From positions 1 through 44,006 of the forward strand of contig NZGL01000014.1 of NCBI GenBank assembly GCA_002690945.1: a stretch of DNA of 44,006 bases, in the 5' to 3' direction. Source of the DNA: Gammaproteobacteria bacterium. Lineage in GTDB: Bacteria; Pseudomonadota; Gammaproteobacteria; Magnimaribacterales; TMED112. The notes under the pieces are model-generated. The model was not told the origin of the DNA. It saw only the letters and a list, made by a program, of their open reading frames with translations, and did not search any database. This document shows, one piece after another, positions 24,296 to 35,003 of the stretch; position 1 is the stretch's first letter; every line of letters starts with the position of its first letter. The position numbers were made by a program, and so were the translations under genes.

Positions 24296-27087
24296 TGTCT
24301 AAGTCGATAGGGGAGAAATTTAAAGAGAGTTTTAAATATGGTGGAAATTCCGAATATTTAGATCTTATGTATGAAGAATATCTTGAAGATCCATCAAATC
24401 TAAGTCCAGAGTGGAAGAAATACTTTGATTCTATTCAAAATGGTCAGATTGATGTAAGTCATCAGGCGATTAAACAGGAATTTAAAAATACAAAGTACAA
24501 AAATAAAGAAATTCAAATAAAAGTTGGAGACACGACTTCAAAAGCCTCAGATGTCCAAAACCTAATCAATGCTTATCGAAGAAGAGGGCATGAAGTAGCT
24601 AGCTTAGACCCATTGGGATTAAGACCAAAAAAAGAAGTTTCAGATCTTAATATGGGTTTTCATAATCTTTCCCAATCTGATTTAGATTTAAATTTTTCTA
24701 TTTCGAATTTCCAGAATTCAAAAAATCTTAAATTATCTGAAATTATTGAATCGGTTGAGAAGACTTATACATCGACAATAGGCTATGAATTTATGCATAT
24801 TATGGATAGCAAGATCAGAAGATGGTTTCTAAATAAAATTGAAGGTAAATCTACGCCTTATAATTTTTCAGATGAAGAAAAGGAGCATGTATTAAAAAGG
24901 TTAGTTGATTCAGAAGGTTTAGAAAAATTTTTAGCGGCCAAATATCCTGGCGCAAAAAGATTTGGACTTGAAGGCGGAGAATCACTTATACCTTTACTTG
25001 ATACTCTTATTGAAGATCTTGGTTCTTCGGGAGCTAAAGAATTAGTCTTGGGTATGTCTCATAGAGGAAGGTTAAATGTTCTTATTAATGTAATGGGCAA
25101 AAAGCCTAGTCTTTTATTCTCAGAATTTGATGAAAATTTTGAGGAAGACGACGCTCATACTGGAGACGTTAAATATCATTTGGGTTTCTCGTCAAATATT
25201 CTAACCAGTGGGGGTCAGGTTCATGTGACTTTAGGGTCTAATCCGTCACATTTAGAAGCCGTTAACCCAGTTGTATTAGGCTCTGTACGCGCACGACAAG
25301 ATAGAAGAGAAGATAAAAATAATAATCAAGTAGTCCCAATACTGATGCATGGCGATGCATCATTTTCTGCTCAAGGTGTTGTAATGGAGATTTTACAACT
25401 TTCACAGACTAGAGCCTATGGCGTAGGTGGTTCCATACATATAGTCGTAAATAATCAAATAGGTTTTACTACTAGTGTTAAAGAAGATGCTAGGTCAACT
25501 GAATATTGCACAGATGTGGCAAAAATGATTAATGCACCAATAATTCATGTAAATGGTGATGACCCAGAGGCATGTGTTATGGCCGCTAAACTAGCAGTAG
25601 AGTTCAGAAGCACTTTTAAGAAAGATATCATTGTTGACTTTGTATGTTATAGAAGAAGAGGTCACAACGAAACCGATGAACCATTTGCAACGCAACCAGT
25701 TATGTATAAAGAAATAAAATCAAAAGATACAGTAACCAATATATATTCAAATAAATTGATAGAAAAAAAGTCATTAGATGAATCTAAATTTGAAAAATTT
25801 AAAAAAGATTATAGAAAGAATATGGAAAAAGGAGAGACAGTTGCTAAATCCCTAGCAACTGACCCTGATTTATCTCTTCAATTTGATTGGGAACTCTATA
25901 TAGAACCAGACCTAAAAAAATCCTACCCAACTGCAGTTTCAGCTGAAGCCCTTACGGAAAGTATGAAGTATGGCTTTGATTTTGAAGAGGGTTTAAAGAT
26001 GCAAAAACAGGTTGCTAAAGTTTATGAAGAGAGAGCACAAATGTTAGAAGGAAAGATTCCTATGAATTGGGGGTTTGCTGAAATGGCTGCCTATGCGACA
26101 TTATTAAAAGATGAATATCCTGTAAGAATGACAGGACAGGATAGTAGGAGAGGCACTTTCTCACATCGCCACCTTGTAGTTAAAGATCAAGAAACAGGCA
26201 TAGGTTATGTGCCTCTTTCTAAGCTAAATAAAGGAAACAGAAAATTTGAAATTTATGACTCTCTGCTATCAGAGGAAGCAGTATTAGGTTTTGAATATGG
26301 GTATGCATCTACTTGGCCCGAAGGTTTAGTAATTTGGGAGGCTCAATTTGGAGATTTTGTTAATGTCGCTCAAGTAGTTATAGACCAGTTTATAGTTAGT
26401 GGTGAAACTAAGTGGAATCGACTATCTGGCTTAACAATGTTTCTTCCTCATGGCTATGAAGGACAAGGGCCAGAACATAGTAGCTGTAGACTAGAGAGAT
26501 TCCTTCAGTTATGTTCTCATGAAAATATTCAGGTTTGTGTACCAACATTACCCGCACAAATATTTCATTTACTTAGAAGGCAGGTCGTTAGACCTTCAAG
26601 AAAACCCTTAATTGTCCTAACTCCAAAAAGTTTGCTAAGAAACCCATTAGCAACATCTGAAATTAAGGATTTAACAGAAGGCACATTTAAAAATGTTATT
26701 GTTGATGATTCTAATTCAGTATCTAAAAGAGTTATATTTTGCTCTGGAAAGATATATTTTGATTTACTTCAAGAGATATCTAAAAAGAATATTAAAAATA
26801 TTACAGTCGTTAGACTGGAACAACTTTATCCATTCCCTGAAAGTGAATTAATAAATATTACAAAAGGTGTTAAATGTAAGGATTTTTATTGGGTGCAAGA
26901 AGAGCCAGAAAACATGGGAGCATGGCTAATGATTAGACATAAGTTAGAAAAAGTACTTAATGAAACTAAGAAAGGCTACAAGCTGAGTGTTATTGCAAGA
27001 AATTTATCAGCTGCTCCTGCTGGAGGATATCAAAAATATCATCAAAAACGACAAAAAGAGATAGTTACAGAGGCCTTAGAGTTATAG
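24295..27087 (+). CDS. sucA: 2-oxoglutarate dehydrogenase E1 component
   Basis: This is the thiamine-diphosphate decarboxylase of the 2-oxoglutarate dehydrogenase complex, 930 residues (E. coli 933). Seen motifs are the N-terminal [41 protein letters not shown] (about 251-261), [10 protein letters not shown] and the TDP-binding region ending VNNQIGFTT, plus [12 protein letters not shown]. The start is a GTG that overlaps the sdhB stop by one base, and no in-frame ATG lies nearby. Confidence 0.97.
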   Translation: MSKSIGEKFKESFKYGGNSEYLDLMYEEYLEDPSNLSPEWKKYFDSIQNGQIDVSHQAIKQEFKNTKYKNKEIQIKVGDTTSKASDVQNLINAYRRRGHEVASLDPLGLRPKKEVSDLNMGFHNLSQSDLDLNFSISNFQNSKNLKLSEIIESVEKTYTSTIGYEFMHIMDSKIRRWFLNKIEGKSTPYNFSDEEKEHVLKRLVDSEGLEKFLAAKYPGAKRFGLEGGESLIPLLDTLIEDLGSSGAKELVLGMSHRGRLNVLINVMGKKPSLLFSEFDENFEEDDAHTGDVKYHLGFSSNILTSGGQVHVTLGSNPSHLEAVNPVVLGSVRARQDRREDKNNNQVVPILMHGDASFSAQGVVMEILQLSQTRAYGVGGSIHIVVNNQIGFTTSVKEDARSTEYCTDVAKMINAPIIHVNGDDPEACVMAAKLAVEFRSTFKKDIIVDFVCYRRRGHNETDEPFATQPVMYKEIKSKDTVTNIYSNKLIEKKSLDESKFEKFKKDYRKNMEKGETVAKSLATDPDLSLQFDWELYIEPDLKKSYPTAVSAEALTESMKYGFDFEEGLKMQKQVAKVYEERAQMLEGKIPMNWGFAEMAAYATLLKDEYPVRMTGQDSRRGTFSHRHLVVKDQETGIGYVPLSKLNKGNRKFEIYDSLLSEEAVLGFEYGYASTWPEGLVIWEAQFGDFVNVAQVVIDQFIVSGETKWNRLSGLTMFLPHGYEGQGPEHSSCRLERFLQLCSHENIQVCVPTLPAQIFHLLRRQVVRPSRKPLIVLTPKSLLRNPLATSEIKDLTEGTFKNVIVDDSNSVSKRVIFCSGKIYFDLLQEISKKNIKNITVVRLEQLYPFPESELINITKGVKCKDFYWVQEEPENMGAWLMIRHKLEKVLNETKKGYKLSVIARNLSAAPAGGYQKYHQKRQKEIVTEALEL

Positions 27088-27097
27088 AATATTCAAA

Positions 27098-28342
27098 ATG
27101 ACTGAAGATATAAAATCTCCCCAATTTCCTGAATCAATTTTTGAAGGCACATTATCGAGCTGGCTCAAAAAAGAGGGCGATGAAATAAAACAAGATGAAG
27201 TTTTAGCAGAAATTGAAACCGATAAAGTTGTCATAGAAGTAACAGCTCCATCTGATGGCGTAATGGAAAAAATATTAATAGAGGAAGGGAGCACAATAAA
27301 AAGTTCAGAAGTAATAGGCAGATATAAAAAAGGGAAAAGCGATCCTAGTTCTCCAGCAAAGCCTGAAAGCACACAAAAGGAAACTGAAAAAGCAGAAATG
27401 AAAGTACAAGAAAAGCCTAAAAAAGATAAGACTACGACTGAAAAAGTTGAAACTAAAAAAAGTGCAAAAGAGAAAGGCTTTAGGATGGGACCAGCAGCAA
27501 AGAAATTATTGAATGAAGAAGATATTGATCTGGCTGACGTAGAAACAAGCTCTAAAAGAAATGTAGTAACAAAAAAAGACATACTTGAGGCAGCAAGTAA
27601 AAAGCCCGAACAGAAAGAAAGCCCAGATACAGTCGTAGATGAGAATAATACAAAAAGAGTCCCAATGACAAGATTGCGATCAGTAGTCGCAAAAAGACTT
27701 TTAGAATCACAATTTTCAACAGCTTCACTTACAACATTTAATGAGGTTGACCTATATGAAGTTAAGAAGCTAAGAGAGAAATACCGTGATAGTTTTGAAC
27801 AAAAATTTGGAGTAAAACTTGGATTTATGGGTATGTTCCTTAAGGCTTCAAGTTTGGCCTTGCAAGATATGCCAATTGTTAATGCATCTATAGATGGGAA
27901 TGATATTGTTTACCATGGATCTCAAGATATTGGTGTTGCTGTTTCAACTGAAAAAGGGCTCGTTGTCCCGGTTGTAAGAAACGTACAAGAACTCTCTTTA
28001 GCTGAAATAGAAACTGCTATAAGAGATTATTCCATTAAGGCTAGAGATGGAAAAATTGAAATGTCTGATATAACAGGTGGAACATTTACTGTCTCAAATG
28101 GAGGCGTTTTTGGTTCTTTGCTTTCAACCCCTATTCTAAATCCTCCGCAATCTGCGATTCTAGGTATGCATAAAATACAAGAGAGACCAATGGTAGTTAA
28201 TGGAAATATAGAGGTTAGACCTATGATGTATCTAGCATTAACTTATGACCATAGATTATTAGATGGCAAAGACGCTGTATCTTTTTTAGTAAAAATAAAG
28301 GAGACACTCGAATCACCAGAATCGATGATCCTAGGAGTTTAA
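27098..28342 (+). CDS. sucB: Dihydrolipoyllysine succinyltransferase (E2 of 2-oxoglutarate dehydrogenase)
   Basis: The lipoyl domain has its lipoylated lysine K43 in [12 protein letters not shown] Lys/Glu-rich flexible linker (about 85-125) follows, then an E1/E3-binding domain ([14 protein letters not shown]), and a catalytic domain ending in [12 protein letters not shown], with the active His and Asp about 20-30 residues from the C-terminus. Total 414 residues (E. coli 405), with one lipoyl domain. Confidence 0.97.
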   Translation: MTEDIKSPQFPESIFEGTLSSWLKKEGDEIKQDEVLAEIETDKVVIEVTAPSDGVMEKILIEEGSTIKSSEVIGRYKKGKSDPSSPAKPESTQKETEKAEMKVQEKPKKDKTTTEKVETKKSAKEKGFRMGPAAKKLLNEEDIDLADVETSSKRNVVTKKDILEAASKKPEQKESPDTVVDENNTKRVPMTRLRSVVAKRLLESQFSTASLTTFNEVDLYEVKKLREKYRDSFEQKFGVKLGFMGMFLKASSLALQDMPIVNASIDGNDIVYHGSQDIGVAVSTEKGLVVPVVRNVQELSLAEIETAIRDYSIKARDGKIEMSDITGGTFTVSNGGVFGSLLSTPILNPPQSAILGMHKIQERPMVVNGNIEVRPMMYLALTYDHRLLDGKDAVSFLVKIKETLESPESMILGV

Positions 28343-29761
28343 ATGGAATATGATGTAATTGTTATTGGAGGAGGTCCTGGAGGCTATGTAGCAGCGATAA
28401 AAGCATCTCAGCTAGGTCTAAAAACGGCTTGCATAGAATTTGATGAGGACAATCAAGGGAAGCAGAGATTGGGCGGCACTTGTTTAAATGTTGGCTGCAT
28501 ACCTTCAAAATCCCTACTTGATTCTTCTTATAAGTATCATCAAATATCAGAAAGTTTTGATGAACATGGGATAAAAGTATCGAAACCCAATTATGATTTA
28601 GCAAAAATGATGGAAAGAAAGAATGAGATTGTAAAAAAACTTACAGGCGGAGTAAGCCATTTATTTTCACACAATAAAGTAGAAGCAATTCATGGAAAAG
28701 GAAAACTACTTAATCAAAATGAAGTTGAAGTTACAGATCTAAAAGGAAAGAAAAAGAAATACCAAGGAAAAAATATTGTTTTAGCGACAGGTTCAAGACC
28801 AATAAATATACCGTCAGTCCCATGGAATGGTACGACAGTAGTTGGAAGTGCTGGAGCTTTAGAATTTACTGAGACACCAAAAAACCTTGGAATAATAGGC
28901 GCGGGTGTTATAGGCCTAGAACTTGGTAGTGTCTGGTCTCGTCTTGGTTCTGAAGTAAGTATTTTTGAAGCTGAAAAAAATTTATTACCAATGTTGGACA
29001 CTGATATGACTAGAACTATCGAAAGAGAATTCAAAAACCAAAATTTAAATATTCATTTAGGTTGTTTTGTAAAAGGATCAAAAAAATATAGAAAAGGTAT
29101 AAACCTTGAAGTAGAAATAGATGGCAAAATTGAGAAAAAATACTTTGACAAAGTAATAGTCGCTGTTGGAAGAAGACCATTTACAGATAATCTCTTAGAT
29201 GAGGGTTGTGGGCTAACTCTTGATGAAAAAGGTTTCGTTCCTGTTGATGACTACTGTCAAACAAATCTTGATAATGTTTATGCTGTTGGAGATCTTGTAA
29301 GAGGTCCAATGCTTGCACATAAAGCAATGGAAGAAGGAGTAATGGTTGCGGAGAGAATTGCTGGTAAAAAAATGGAAGTAAATTATGATTTAGTTCCAAG
29401 TGTTATATACACTCATCCAGAAATAGCATGGGTTGGAAAAACAGAGAAACAATTAAGAGATGAAGGAATTGACTTTAAAAAAGGAAATTTTCCGTTTGCA
29501 GCAAGTGGTAGAGCTTTAGCTGCTGGCGATGCGGTTGGGTCAGTAAAAGTTTTGGCAGACAAAGAAACAGATCAAGTTCTGGGAGTACAGATATTTGGAA
29601 ACTCAGCATCAGAAATATTACAACAAGGTCTTATTGGTATGGAGTTCTCTGCTAGTTCAGAAGATTTTGGCCTTACTATGTTCAGTCACCCTACTGTTTC
29701 GGAAGCTCTGCATGAAGCTGCCTTAGCTGTTAACAAACAAGCAATTCATATAGGAAACTGA
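28343..29761 (+). CDS. lpdA: Dihydrolipoamide dehydrogenase (E3)
   Basis: This FAD disulfide oxidoreductase of 472 residues has GGGPGGYVAA (about 9-18), the redox pair C47/C52 in GGTCLNVGCIPSK, an NAD-binding GAGVIGLELGSVW and the C-terminal pair H449/E454 in HPTVSEALHEA. It reoxidises the lipoyl arm of SucB and possibly of other complexes. It is embedded between sucB and sucC. In E. coli lpd lies elsewhere, but an internal lpd is common in other proteobacteria. Confidence 0.97.
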   Translation: MEYDVIVIGGGPGGYVAAIKASQLGLKTACIEFDEDNQGKQRLGGTCLNVGCIPSKSLLDSSYKYHQISESFDEHGIKVSKPNYDLAKMMERKNEIVKKLTGGVSHLFSHNKVEAIHGKGKLLNQNEVEVTDLKGKKKKYQGKNIVLATGSRPINIPSVPWNGTTVVGSAGALEFTETPKNLGIIGAGVIGLELGSVWSRLGSEVSIFEAEKNLLPMLDTDMTRTIEREFKNQNLNIHLGCFVKGSKKYRKGINLEVEIDGKIEKKYFDKVIVAVGRRPFTDNLLDEGCGLTLDEKGFVPVDDYCQTNLDNVYAVGDLVRGPMLAHKAMEEGVMVAERIAGKKMEVNYDLVPSVIYTHPEIAWVGKTEKQLRDEGIDFKKGNFPFAASGRALAAGDAVGSVKVLADKETDQVLGVQIFGNSASEILQQGLIGMEFSASSEDFGLTMFSHPTVSEALHEAALAVNKQAIHIGN

Positions 29762-30924
29762 TGAATCTTCACGAATATCAAGCGAAAGAATATTTCGAAA
29801 CATATGACTTGCCTGTATCTAGGAGATCAATAATAAAGAAATCTTCTGATATTGATGAAGCTGTTGAATCTATAGATTTCTCTAATGGCTGTGTAGCTAA
29901 AGTTCAATCACATACAGGTGGTAGAGGAAAAGTTGGTGGAGTTAAGCTTTGCAAATCAAAAGTCGAGGTTAAAGAATTCGTTGAACAATGGCTAGGTAAA
30001 AAAATCGTAACTATACAGACTGATTCAGATGGGTTGCCTGTAAATATAATTTCTCTTGAAGAATTAACCGATATAGATAAAGAGCTTTATATGAGTTTTA
30101 TTGTAGATAGAGGAGAAAAGTGTGTATCGATGATAGTTTCTGAAGCTGGAGGAATGAATATTGAAGAAGTAGCAGAAAAAACTCCAGAAAAGATTCTCAA
30201 AGCAAAACTTAATTCAGACTACCTAATAGAAGAAAAAGAAATAAAGGTTTTAGCTAATTCTTTAAATTTTAATTCTGAGCAAACAGATCAATTCAGTAAA
30301 ATTGTTTCAGGTTGCGCAAAATTATTTAGGGATAAAGATTTAAGCCTTTTAGAAATAAATCCATTAGTTATAAAAACCGATGGAAATCTTCATTGCTTAG
30401 ATGCAAAAATAAATGTCGATGAAAATGCTCTTTATAGACAAGAAGATTTATTAGATAAACGTGACCCTACACAAGAAGATCAAAGAGAGTATGAAGCCAA
30501 AGAGAATGATTTAAGTTATGTATCACTAGATGGGAATATTGGCTGCATGGTTAATGGAGCAGGCTTAGCCATGGGAACAATGGACACTATAAAACTCTAT
30601 GATGGTGAGCCAGCAAACTTTTTAGATGTCGGGGGTACAGCAACTAAAGAGCGAGTATCTAAAGCTTTTAAATTGATACTTTCTGACCAGAATGTTAAAG
30701 GCATTTTAATTAACATTTTTGGCGGAATAGTGAGATGCGATCTTATAGCCCAAGGAATTATAGATGCTATAAAAGAAAGAAGCGTATCAGTACCGATAGT
30801 AGTTAGATTGCAAGGCAATAAATCAGAAGAAGGTAAATTAATTCTAAATGATTCTGGTTTAAACCTTATAGGAGAAGATTCGCTTCAAGAGGCATCTAAA
30901 AAAATAGTTGAGCTAGTTAAATGA
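29761..30924 (+). CDS. sucC: Succinyl-CoA synthetase beta subunit
   Basis: This ATP-grasp subunit has 387 residues (E. coli 388). Seen motifs are [12 protein letters not shown] at the start, [15 protein letters not shown] (about 47-61), LEINPLV, and the C-terminal [12 protein letters not shown] and IFGGIVRCD. It shares one base with the lpd stop, and its own stop overlaps sucD (ATGA). Confidence 0.97.
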   Translation: MNLHEYQAKEYFETYDLPVSRRSIIKKSSDIDEAVESIDFSNGCVAKVQSHTGGRGKVGGVKLCKSKVEVKEFVEQWLGKKIVTIQTDSDGLPVNIISLEELTDIDKELYMSFIVDRGEKCVSMIVSEAGGMNIEEVAEKTPEKILKAKLNSDYLIEEKEIKVLANSLNFNSEQTDQFSKIVSGCAKLFRDKDLSLLEINPLVIKTDGNLHCLDAKINVDENALYRQEDLLDKRDPTQEDQREYEAKENDLSYVSLDGNIGCMVNGAGLAMGTMDTIKLYDGEPANFLDVGGTATKERVSKAFKLILSDQNVKGILINIFGGIVRCDLIAQGIIDAIKERSVSVPIVVRLQGNKSEEGKLILNDSGLNLIGEDSLQEASKKIVELVK

Positions 30925-31790
30925 GTGTACTTATAGATAAAACTACCAAAGCAATTTTTCAAGGCTTTACAGGATCTCAAGCAACTATGCATGCTGAGCA
31001 ATGCATAGATTATGGCACAAATGTTGTTGGCGGAGTTACTCCAAATAAAGGAGGACAAGAACATTTAGGTAAGCCAGTATTCAATTCTGTAGAAGAAGCA
31101 ACCAAAGAAACAGCTGCTGATACTTCAGTAATCTTTGTGCCAGCAAAATTTACCAAATCAGCAATTATAGAAGCTGCTGAAGCAGGCATTAATTTAATTA
31201 TCTGTATAACAGAAGGCGTTCCTGTTCTTGATATGGTGGATGTTGTTAATGTTCTTAAGTCTCATCCTGAAGTTAGATTAATAGGGCCTAATTGTCCAGG
31301 GGTAATTTCTCCTGGAAAAGCAAAACTTGGGATAATGCCAGCTTCAATTCATTTAGAAGGAACTGTAGGTATAGTTTCTAGATCAGGGACTCTGACATAT
31401 GAGGCTGTGAAACAAACTACAGATGCAGGCCTAGGTCAAAGTACATGTATTGGTATAGGCGGAGACCCTGTTAATGGAACTTCATTTATAGATGCATTGG
31501 AAATGTTTGAAAACGATTCTCAAACTGAATCAATAGTCATGGTTGGTGAAATAGGTGGAAGCGCAGAAGAAGAAGCAGCTGAATACATTAGAGATAATAT
31601 TAAAAAGCCAGTTGTTTCATACATAGCTGGTGTCACTGCTCCAAAAGGCAAGAGAATGGGGCATGCAGGTGCAATAATTTCTGGAGGCAAAGGAACAGCT
31701 CAAGATAAATTTAAAGCTTTAGAATCTGCTGGTGTAGGGGTTGTAACTGATTTAAATCTGATTGGCTCCAGACTTAAAGAATCTCTTTAA
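30921..31790 (+). CDS. sucD: Succinyl-CoA synthetase alpha subunit
   Basis: The 289-residue subunit binds CoA and carries the phosphorylated histidine H248 in RMGHAGAII (H246 in E. coli). [19 protein letters not shown] and [10 protein letters not shown] are also conserved. It closes the nine-gene TCA operon. The last 39 nt overlap the 3' end of the convergent MATE gene, so no dedicated terminator fits between them. Confidence 0.97.
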   Translation: MSVLIDKTTKAIFQGFTGSQATMHAEQCIDYGTNVVGGVTPNKGGQEHLGKPVFNSVEEATKETAADTSVIFVPAKFTKSAIIEAAEAGINLIICITEGVPVLDMVDVVNVLKSHPEVRLIGPNCPGVISPGKAKLGIMPASIHLEGTVGIVSRSGTLTYEAVKQTTDAGLGQSTCIGIGGDPVNGTSFIDALEMFENDSQTESIVMVGEIGGSAEEEAAEYIRDNIKKPVVSYIAGVTAPKGKRMGHAGAIISGGKGTAQDKFKALESAGVGVVTDLNLIGSRLKESL

Positions 31791-33128
31791 ATCCTTTTTT
31801 CTATCTTTTAATCTTAAAGTATTTAGTATTGCGCTTACGACAATACCAATAATCATTCCTGTCCACATTCCTTCAGCTTCAGTGGGCAAAAATGTTAAAT
31901 CACTAAAAGAGAGATATACACCTATAGGTATTGCAATAAACCAATAGGAGATAATGAAATTGACCATTGGGCCAAAAGTATCCTTATGTCCTCGCAAAGA
32001 TCCAATAGCTGAGTAACCAATGGCATCAGGTACTTGAAATATTGCAGCATAAGCAAGCAAAGTTAAAGCTACAACAGAAACATTTGGATCGCTTGTATAT
32101 ATGCTGATAAGAAGACTTCCCATTGAGATTATTAAAATAAAATTAGTAATGGCTACAATTAATGAGAATCTAAGAGAAAAGTTAGAAGCATAGTTTGCTT
32201 GGCTATAGTTTTTCTCACCAATTAAATTACCTACTCTTATTGCTGAAGCTAAACCTAGAGATAAAGGAAGCATGAATAATAATCCAACTAAATTTATAGC
32301 TATTGTATGAGCAGCTAATGAATTTGCACCAAAGAACGATATAACTAAAGCTGCGCCACTGAACATGCTCAGCTCAACAAAAATTCCAAAACTTATAGGT
32401 ATTCCAAGCTTAAGTAGTTCAAAAGAACTTTTAAAATCTGGCCAAATAAAATTTCCATAGATTCTTATAGTTTTATACTGTTTCAAAAATAAAGTAAAAA
32501 GCCAAAATGCTATTAAACCCAACCAGCTAACTATAGTTGTCGCATACGCACAACCTACACCTCCAAGATCTAGTTCGAAAATAAAATAATAGTTCAGAGG
32601 TATATTTATAAGAAAGCCTAGAAGTCCTAGAACAAAAACTATTCTGGTTTGTGTAATGCCTTCACTATAACCTCTAAAAACTTGAAATAGAGTAATTGGT
32701 ATTGCAGCAAAAGCTACAATATTTAAGTAGGCTAAGCTTATTGATCTTATTTTCTCCTCTGTGTCTAAAAAATGAAAAACTATTCCAGCATTTGATAAGA
32801 CTAAATAAAAAATAAAGCCCACAAAAAGCCCTGTCCATAAAAACTTTCTTATTTTATTTTTTATTTGTTCAAATTCTTTTGCGCCAAAATGTTGAGCAAT
32901 AATGGGGGCTATTGCAAACATGGCCCCAGCAGTAAGAAAATATACCGGACTATATATTGCAGCCGCTAATCCCACACCAGCAAGATCATCAGAACTGTAA
33001 TAACCAGCCATAATGTAGTCCACTGTTGTCATTCCATACATCACCAGCTGACTACCAAGTATAGGAAGGCCTATTTTGATAAACTTTCCATACTCTTTGG
33101 AAAATTTAATCAAATTAAAAGTGAACAT
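31752..33128 (-). CDS. MATE-family multidrug/Na+ antiporter (NorM-like)
   Basis: This is a 458-residue membrane protein with about 12 hydrophobic helices in two similar halves, typical of MATE exporters. The N-terminal region [27 protein letters not shown] matches the NorM helix-1/2 pattern including the VDYIMAG motif. NorM-type proteins export cationic compounds in exchange for Na+ or H+; the substrate is unknown. The start ATG is at 33126-33128 and the promoter probably lies in the 44-bp divergent region to the acyltransferase gene. The 3' end overlaps sucD by 39 bp. Confidence 0.88.
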   Translation of the reverse strand: MFTFNLIKFSKEYGKFIKIGLPILGSQLVMYGMTTVDYIMAGYYSSDDLAGVGLAAAIYSPVYFLTAGAMFAIAPIIAQHFGAKEFEQIKNKIRKFLWTGLFVGFIFYLVLSNAGIVFHFLDTEEKIRSISLAYLNIVAFAAIPITLFQVFRGYSEGITQTRIVFVLGLLGFLINIPLNYYFIFELDLGGVGCAYATTIVSWLGLIAFWLFTLFLKQYKTIRIYGNFIWPDFKSSFELLKLGIPISFGIFVELSMFSGAALVISFFGANSLAAHTIAINLVGLLFMLPLSLGLASAIRVGNLIGEKNYSQANYASNFSLRFSLIVAITNFILIISMGSLLISIYTSDPNVSVVALTLLAYAAIFQVPDAIGYSAIGSLRGHKDTFGPMVNFIISYWFIAIPIGVYLSFSDLTFLPTEAEGMWTGMIIGIVVSAILNTLRLKDRKKDLKRFFKSGANQI

Positions 33129-33148
33129 ATAACAGAATTATTCTAGCT

Positions 33149-33158
33149 TATAATTATA
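33149..33158. promoter_or_regulatory. Symmetric divergent -10 element between MATE and acyltransferase genes
   Basis: TATAATTATA is a perfect 10-bp palindrome that contains TATAAT on both strands (33149-33154 plus; 33158-33153 minus). It lies between two divergently read genes, so one site could serve both. On the plus strand a start near 33161 would put GGAG (33162-33165) at the very 5' end of the message. No clear -35 was found on either side. Confidence 0.45.
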
Positions 33159-33172
33159 CTTGGAGTTTCATT

Positions 33173-33886
33173 ATTAATACTGAACATAGACCCTTTTGGC
33201 TAAAGCAACTGTTTAATTCATTCAGTTCTTTTTACTTGCACCATTTTTTAAAACCAAGATTTAAACATTTTGGAAAAAATGTGATGGTGCTTAACCCGCA
33301 ACACTTAAAAGTATTTGGCGAGAATATATCCATAGATGATTATGCAACATTAATTTGTGCTCAAGATAAAAGGATTGATCTTTCAGCTTGGCAAACAGAT
33401 AAGATTAGTGGAGAAGTTAATTTAGGTAAATACATACTTATTTCACCCGGAACAAGTATCAGGTCTGCAGAAAGTATTACTATCGGGGATTCAACTATGA
33501 TTGCTTCTGATGTAGTAATAACAGATTCAGATTGGCATGGTATATACGACAGAACAGATTATGTTGCCAAACCTTTACCAGTAACAATTGATAAAAATGT
33601 TTGGATAGGCGAAAGATCAATAATTCTTAAAGGAACCGAGATTGGAGAGAATTCTATAATTGGTGCTGGCTCTGTAGTGAGTGGAAAAGTCCCGGCTAAT
33701 GTAGTCTATGCAGGCAATCCAGCAAAAGAGATTCGCAAGTTAGATAAAGAAGAATTTAAGACTAGAGAGAGCCTATTTACTGAATCATCGACATATTTAT
33801 TAGATCTACTATCAATAGAGGAAAATATGCTAAAACCTAACTCTTTTCTAAGTTGGATAAAGTCAATTTTTTGGCCAAAACAATGA
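33173..33886 (+). CDS. Hexapeptide-repeat (LbH, WcaF/maltose-acetyltransferase-like) acyltransferase, probable ATT start
   Basis: This protein has left-handed beta-helix hexapeptide repeats (IGDSTMIASDVVI, IDKNVWIGERSIIL, IGENSIIGAGSVVSG) and the late YAGNPAKEIR motif of acetyltransferases. The first standard in-frame start is TTG at 33236, with no Shine-Dalgarno. The frame is open upstream and encodes NTEHRPFWLKQLFNSFSSFY, which fits the aromatic, basic N-terminus of this family. GGAG at 33162-33165 lies 7 nt before an ATT codon at 33173 (another ATT is at 33170). I therefore propose ATT initiation, giving about 237 residues. The acceptor substrate is unknown. The stop overlaps pdxB (ATGA). 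Confidence 0.75.
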   Translation: MNTEHRPFWLKQLFNSFSSFYLHHFLKPRFKHFGKNVMVLNPQHLKVFGENISIDDYATLICAQDKRIDLSAWQTDKISGEVNLGKYILISPGTSIRSAESITIGDSTMIASDVVITDSDWHGIYDRTDYVAKPLPVTIDKNVWIGERSIILKGTEIGENSIIGAGSVVSGKVPANVVYAGNPAKEIRKLDKEEFKTRESLFTESSTYLLDLLSIEENMLKPNSFLSWIKSIFWPKQ

Positions 33887-34986
33887 AAATCTTTATAGAT
33901 AAAAATATTCCATATGTAGAGCATTTGTTTGCCGATCATATTGATCAGATTGAATATTTCTCCGATGAAGATTTTGAGATTGAGAATATCAAAGAGGATT
34001 CAGTAGTAGTTGTCAGATCTACATATAAAACTCATGGAAAGAAAATTCCAAAAAGTGTTAAGTTTTTATGTTCAGCTTCAACCGGAGAGGATCATATAGA
34101 TAAGAAAGAATTGAACAAGATGAAAATTCCCTATGCGTTTTCTACTGGAGCTAATGCTATTGCTGTGAGGGAGTACATCTTTTCAACTACAGCGCTTATG
34201 TTGCAAGAAAAAAAATTTAATAAAACAGATTCTGCTCTAATTATAGGTTGCGGAAATATAGGTGAAGGGGTATACAAGACTCTTAAATATTTTGGTTTTA
34301 ATATTAGTTCTTATGATCCATATAAATGGAGTACCAATAGTAATGAAGATCTGGAAGGATATTCTCTTATCTCATTGCATGTTCCTTTTACGACACCCTT
34401 AGAGTCAGAGCACTACACTGAAAAACTTTTTTCCTCTTCCAAATTTAAAATGTGTGTAGATGGAGCAATAATTATCAATACATCGAGAGGAGGCGTGGTG
34501 TCTGAAGAAGATTTTCTAGGACTTGATACTGATCAGCATCATATTCGATTGATTTCAGATGTTTTTGCGAATGAACCAAATATAAACAAAGATTTTTTAG
34601 GAAAAAATTTATTTGGGACTCCACATATAGCTGGACACTCTCAGTATGCTCGATACCAAATGACGAAAATGGCATCTGAACATATAGATAATTTTTTAGG
34701 GATGAATGATACTGAGAAAAAGAACATATTAGAAAATAAAATTGTAAATTTTGATAAAAACGTTTTTGATGCAGATATTAAAGAATTTGGCTTGCCGGTT
34801 TCTTTAATGCTCGACACTTATAATCCCAAACTAGATCATTTTAAAAGTACTGATTTCAAAAAGATTCGCGATAATTACAATGATAGAATTGGCTACTCTC
34901 AGATTATCATTAAGGGCTGTGATAATGATGCTGATCGCATCTCTCTTGAGATGCTTGGATTTACAGTCCAAGATAGCCAAAAATAG
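33883..34986 (+). CDS. pdxB: Erythronate-4-phosphate dehydrogenase
   Basis: PdxB oxidises 4-phosphoerythronate in DXP-independent pyridoxal phosphate synthesis, a gammaproteobacterial trait. The start is the ATG at 33883 (MKIFIDKNIPYVEHLF, matching the PdxB N-terminus), which overlaps the previous stop as ATGA; an upstream in-frame ATG at 33853 would add ten unlikely residues. Motifs include GANAIAVREYIFS, the Rossmann GCGNIGEGVYK, INTSRGGVV with the catalytic Arg, and PHIAGHS with the catalytic His. A PdxB-specific C-terminal dimerisation domain ends in FKKIRDNYNDR ... LEMLGF. Confidence 0.93.
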   Translation: MKIFIDKNIPYVEHLFADHIDQIEYFSDEDFEIENIKEDSVVVVRSTYKTHGKKIPKSVKFLCSASTGEDHIDKKELNKMKIPYAFSTGANAIAVREYIFSTTALMLQEKKFNKTDSALIIGCGNIGEGVYKTLKYFGFNISSYDPYKWSTNSNEDLEGYSLISLHVPFTTPLESEHYTEKLFSSSKFKMCVDGAIIINTSRGGVVSEEDFLGLDTDQHHIRLISDVFANEPNINKDFLGKNLFGTPHIAGHSQYARYQMTKMASEHIDNFLGMNDTEKKNILENKIVNFDKNVFDADIKEFGLPVSLMLDTYNPKLDHFKSTDFKKIRDNYNDRIGYSQIIIKGCDNDADRISLEMLGFTVQDSQK

Positions 34987-35003
34987 TACAATTAAACAAA
35001 TAT

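Noticed and set aside
27082-27582. Antisense ORF of 166 codons over sucB on the minus strand
   Set aside because: The translation is a Ser/Phe-rich antisense shadow of the Lys/Glu-rich SucB linker; it has no family features.
33236-33238. TTG at 33236 as the acyltransferase start
   Set aside because: It has no Shine-Dalgarno and would remove a plausible family N-terminus that lies in the open frame behind GGAG.
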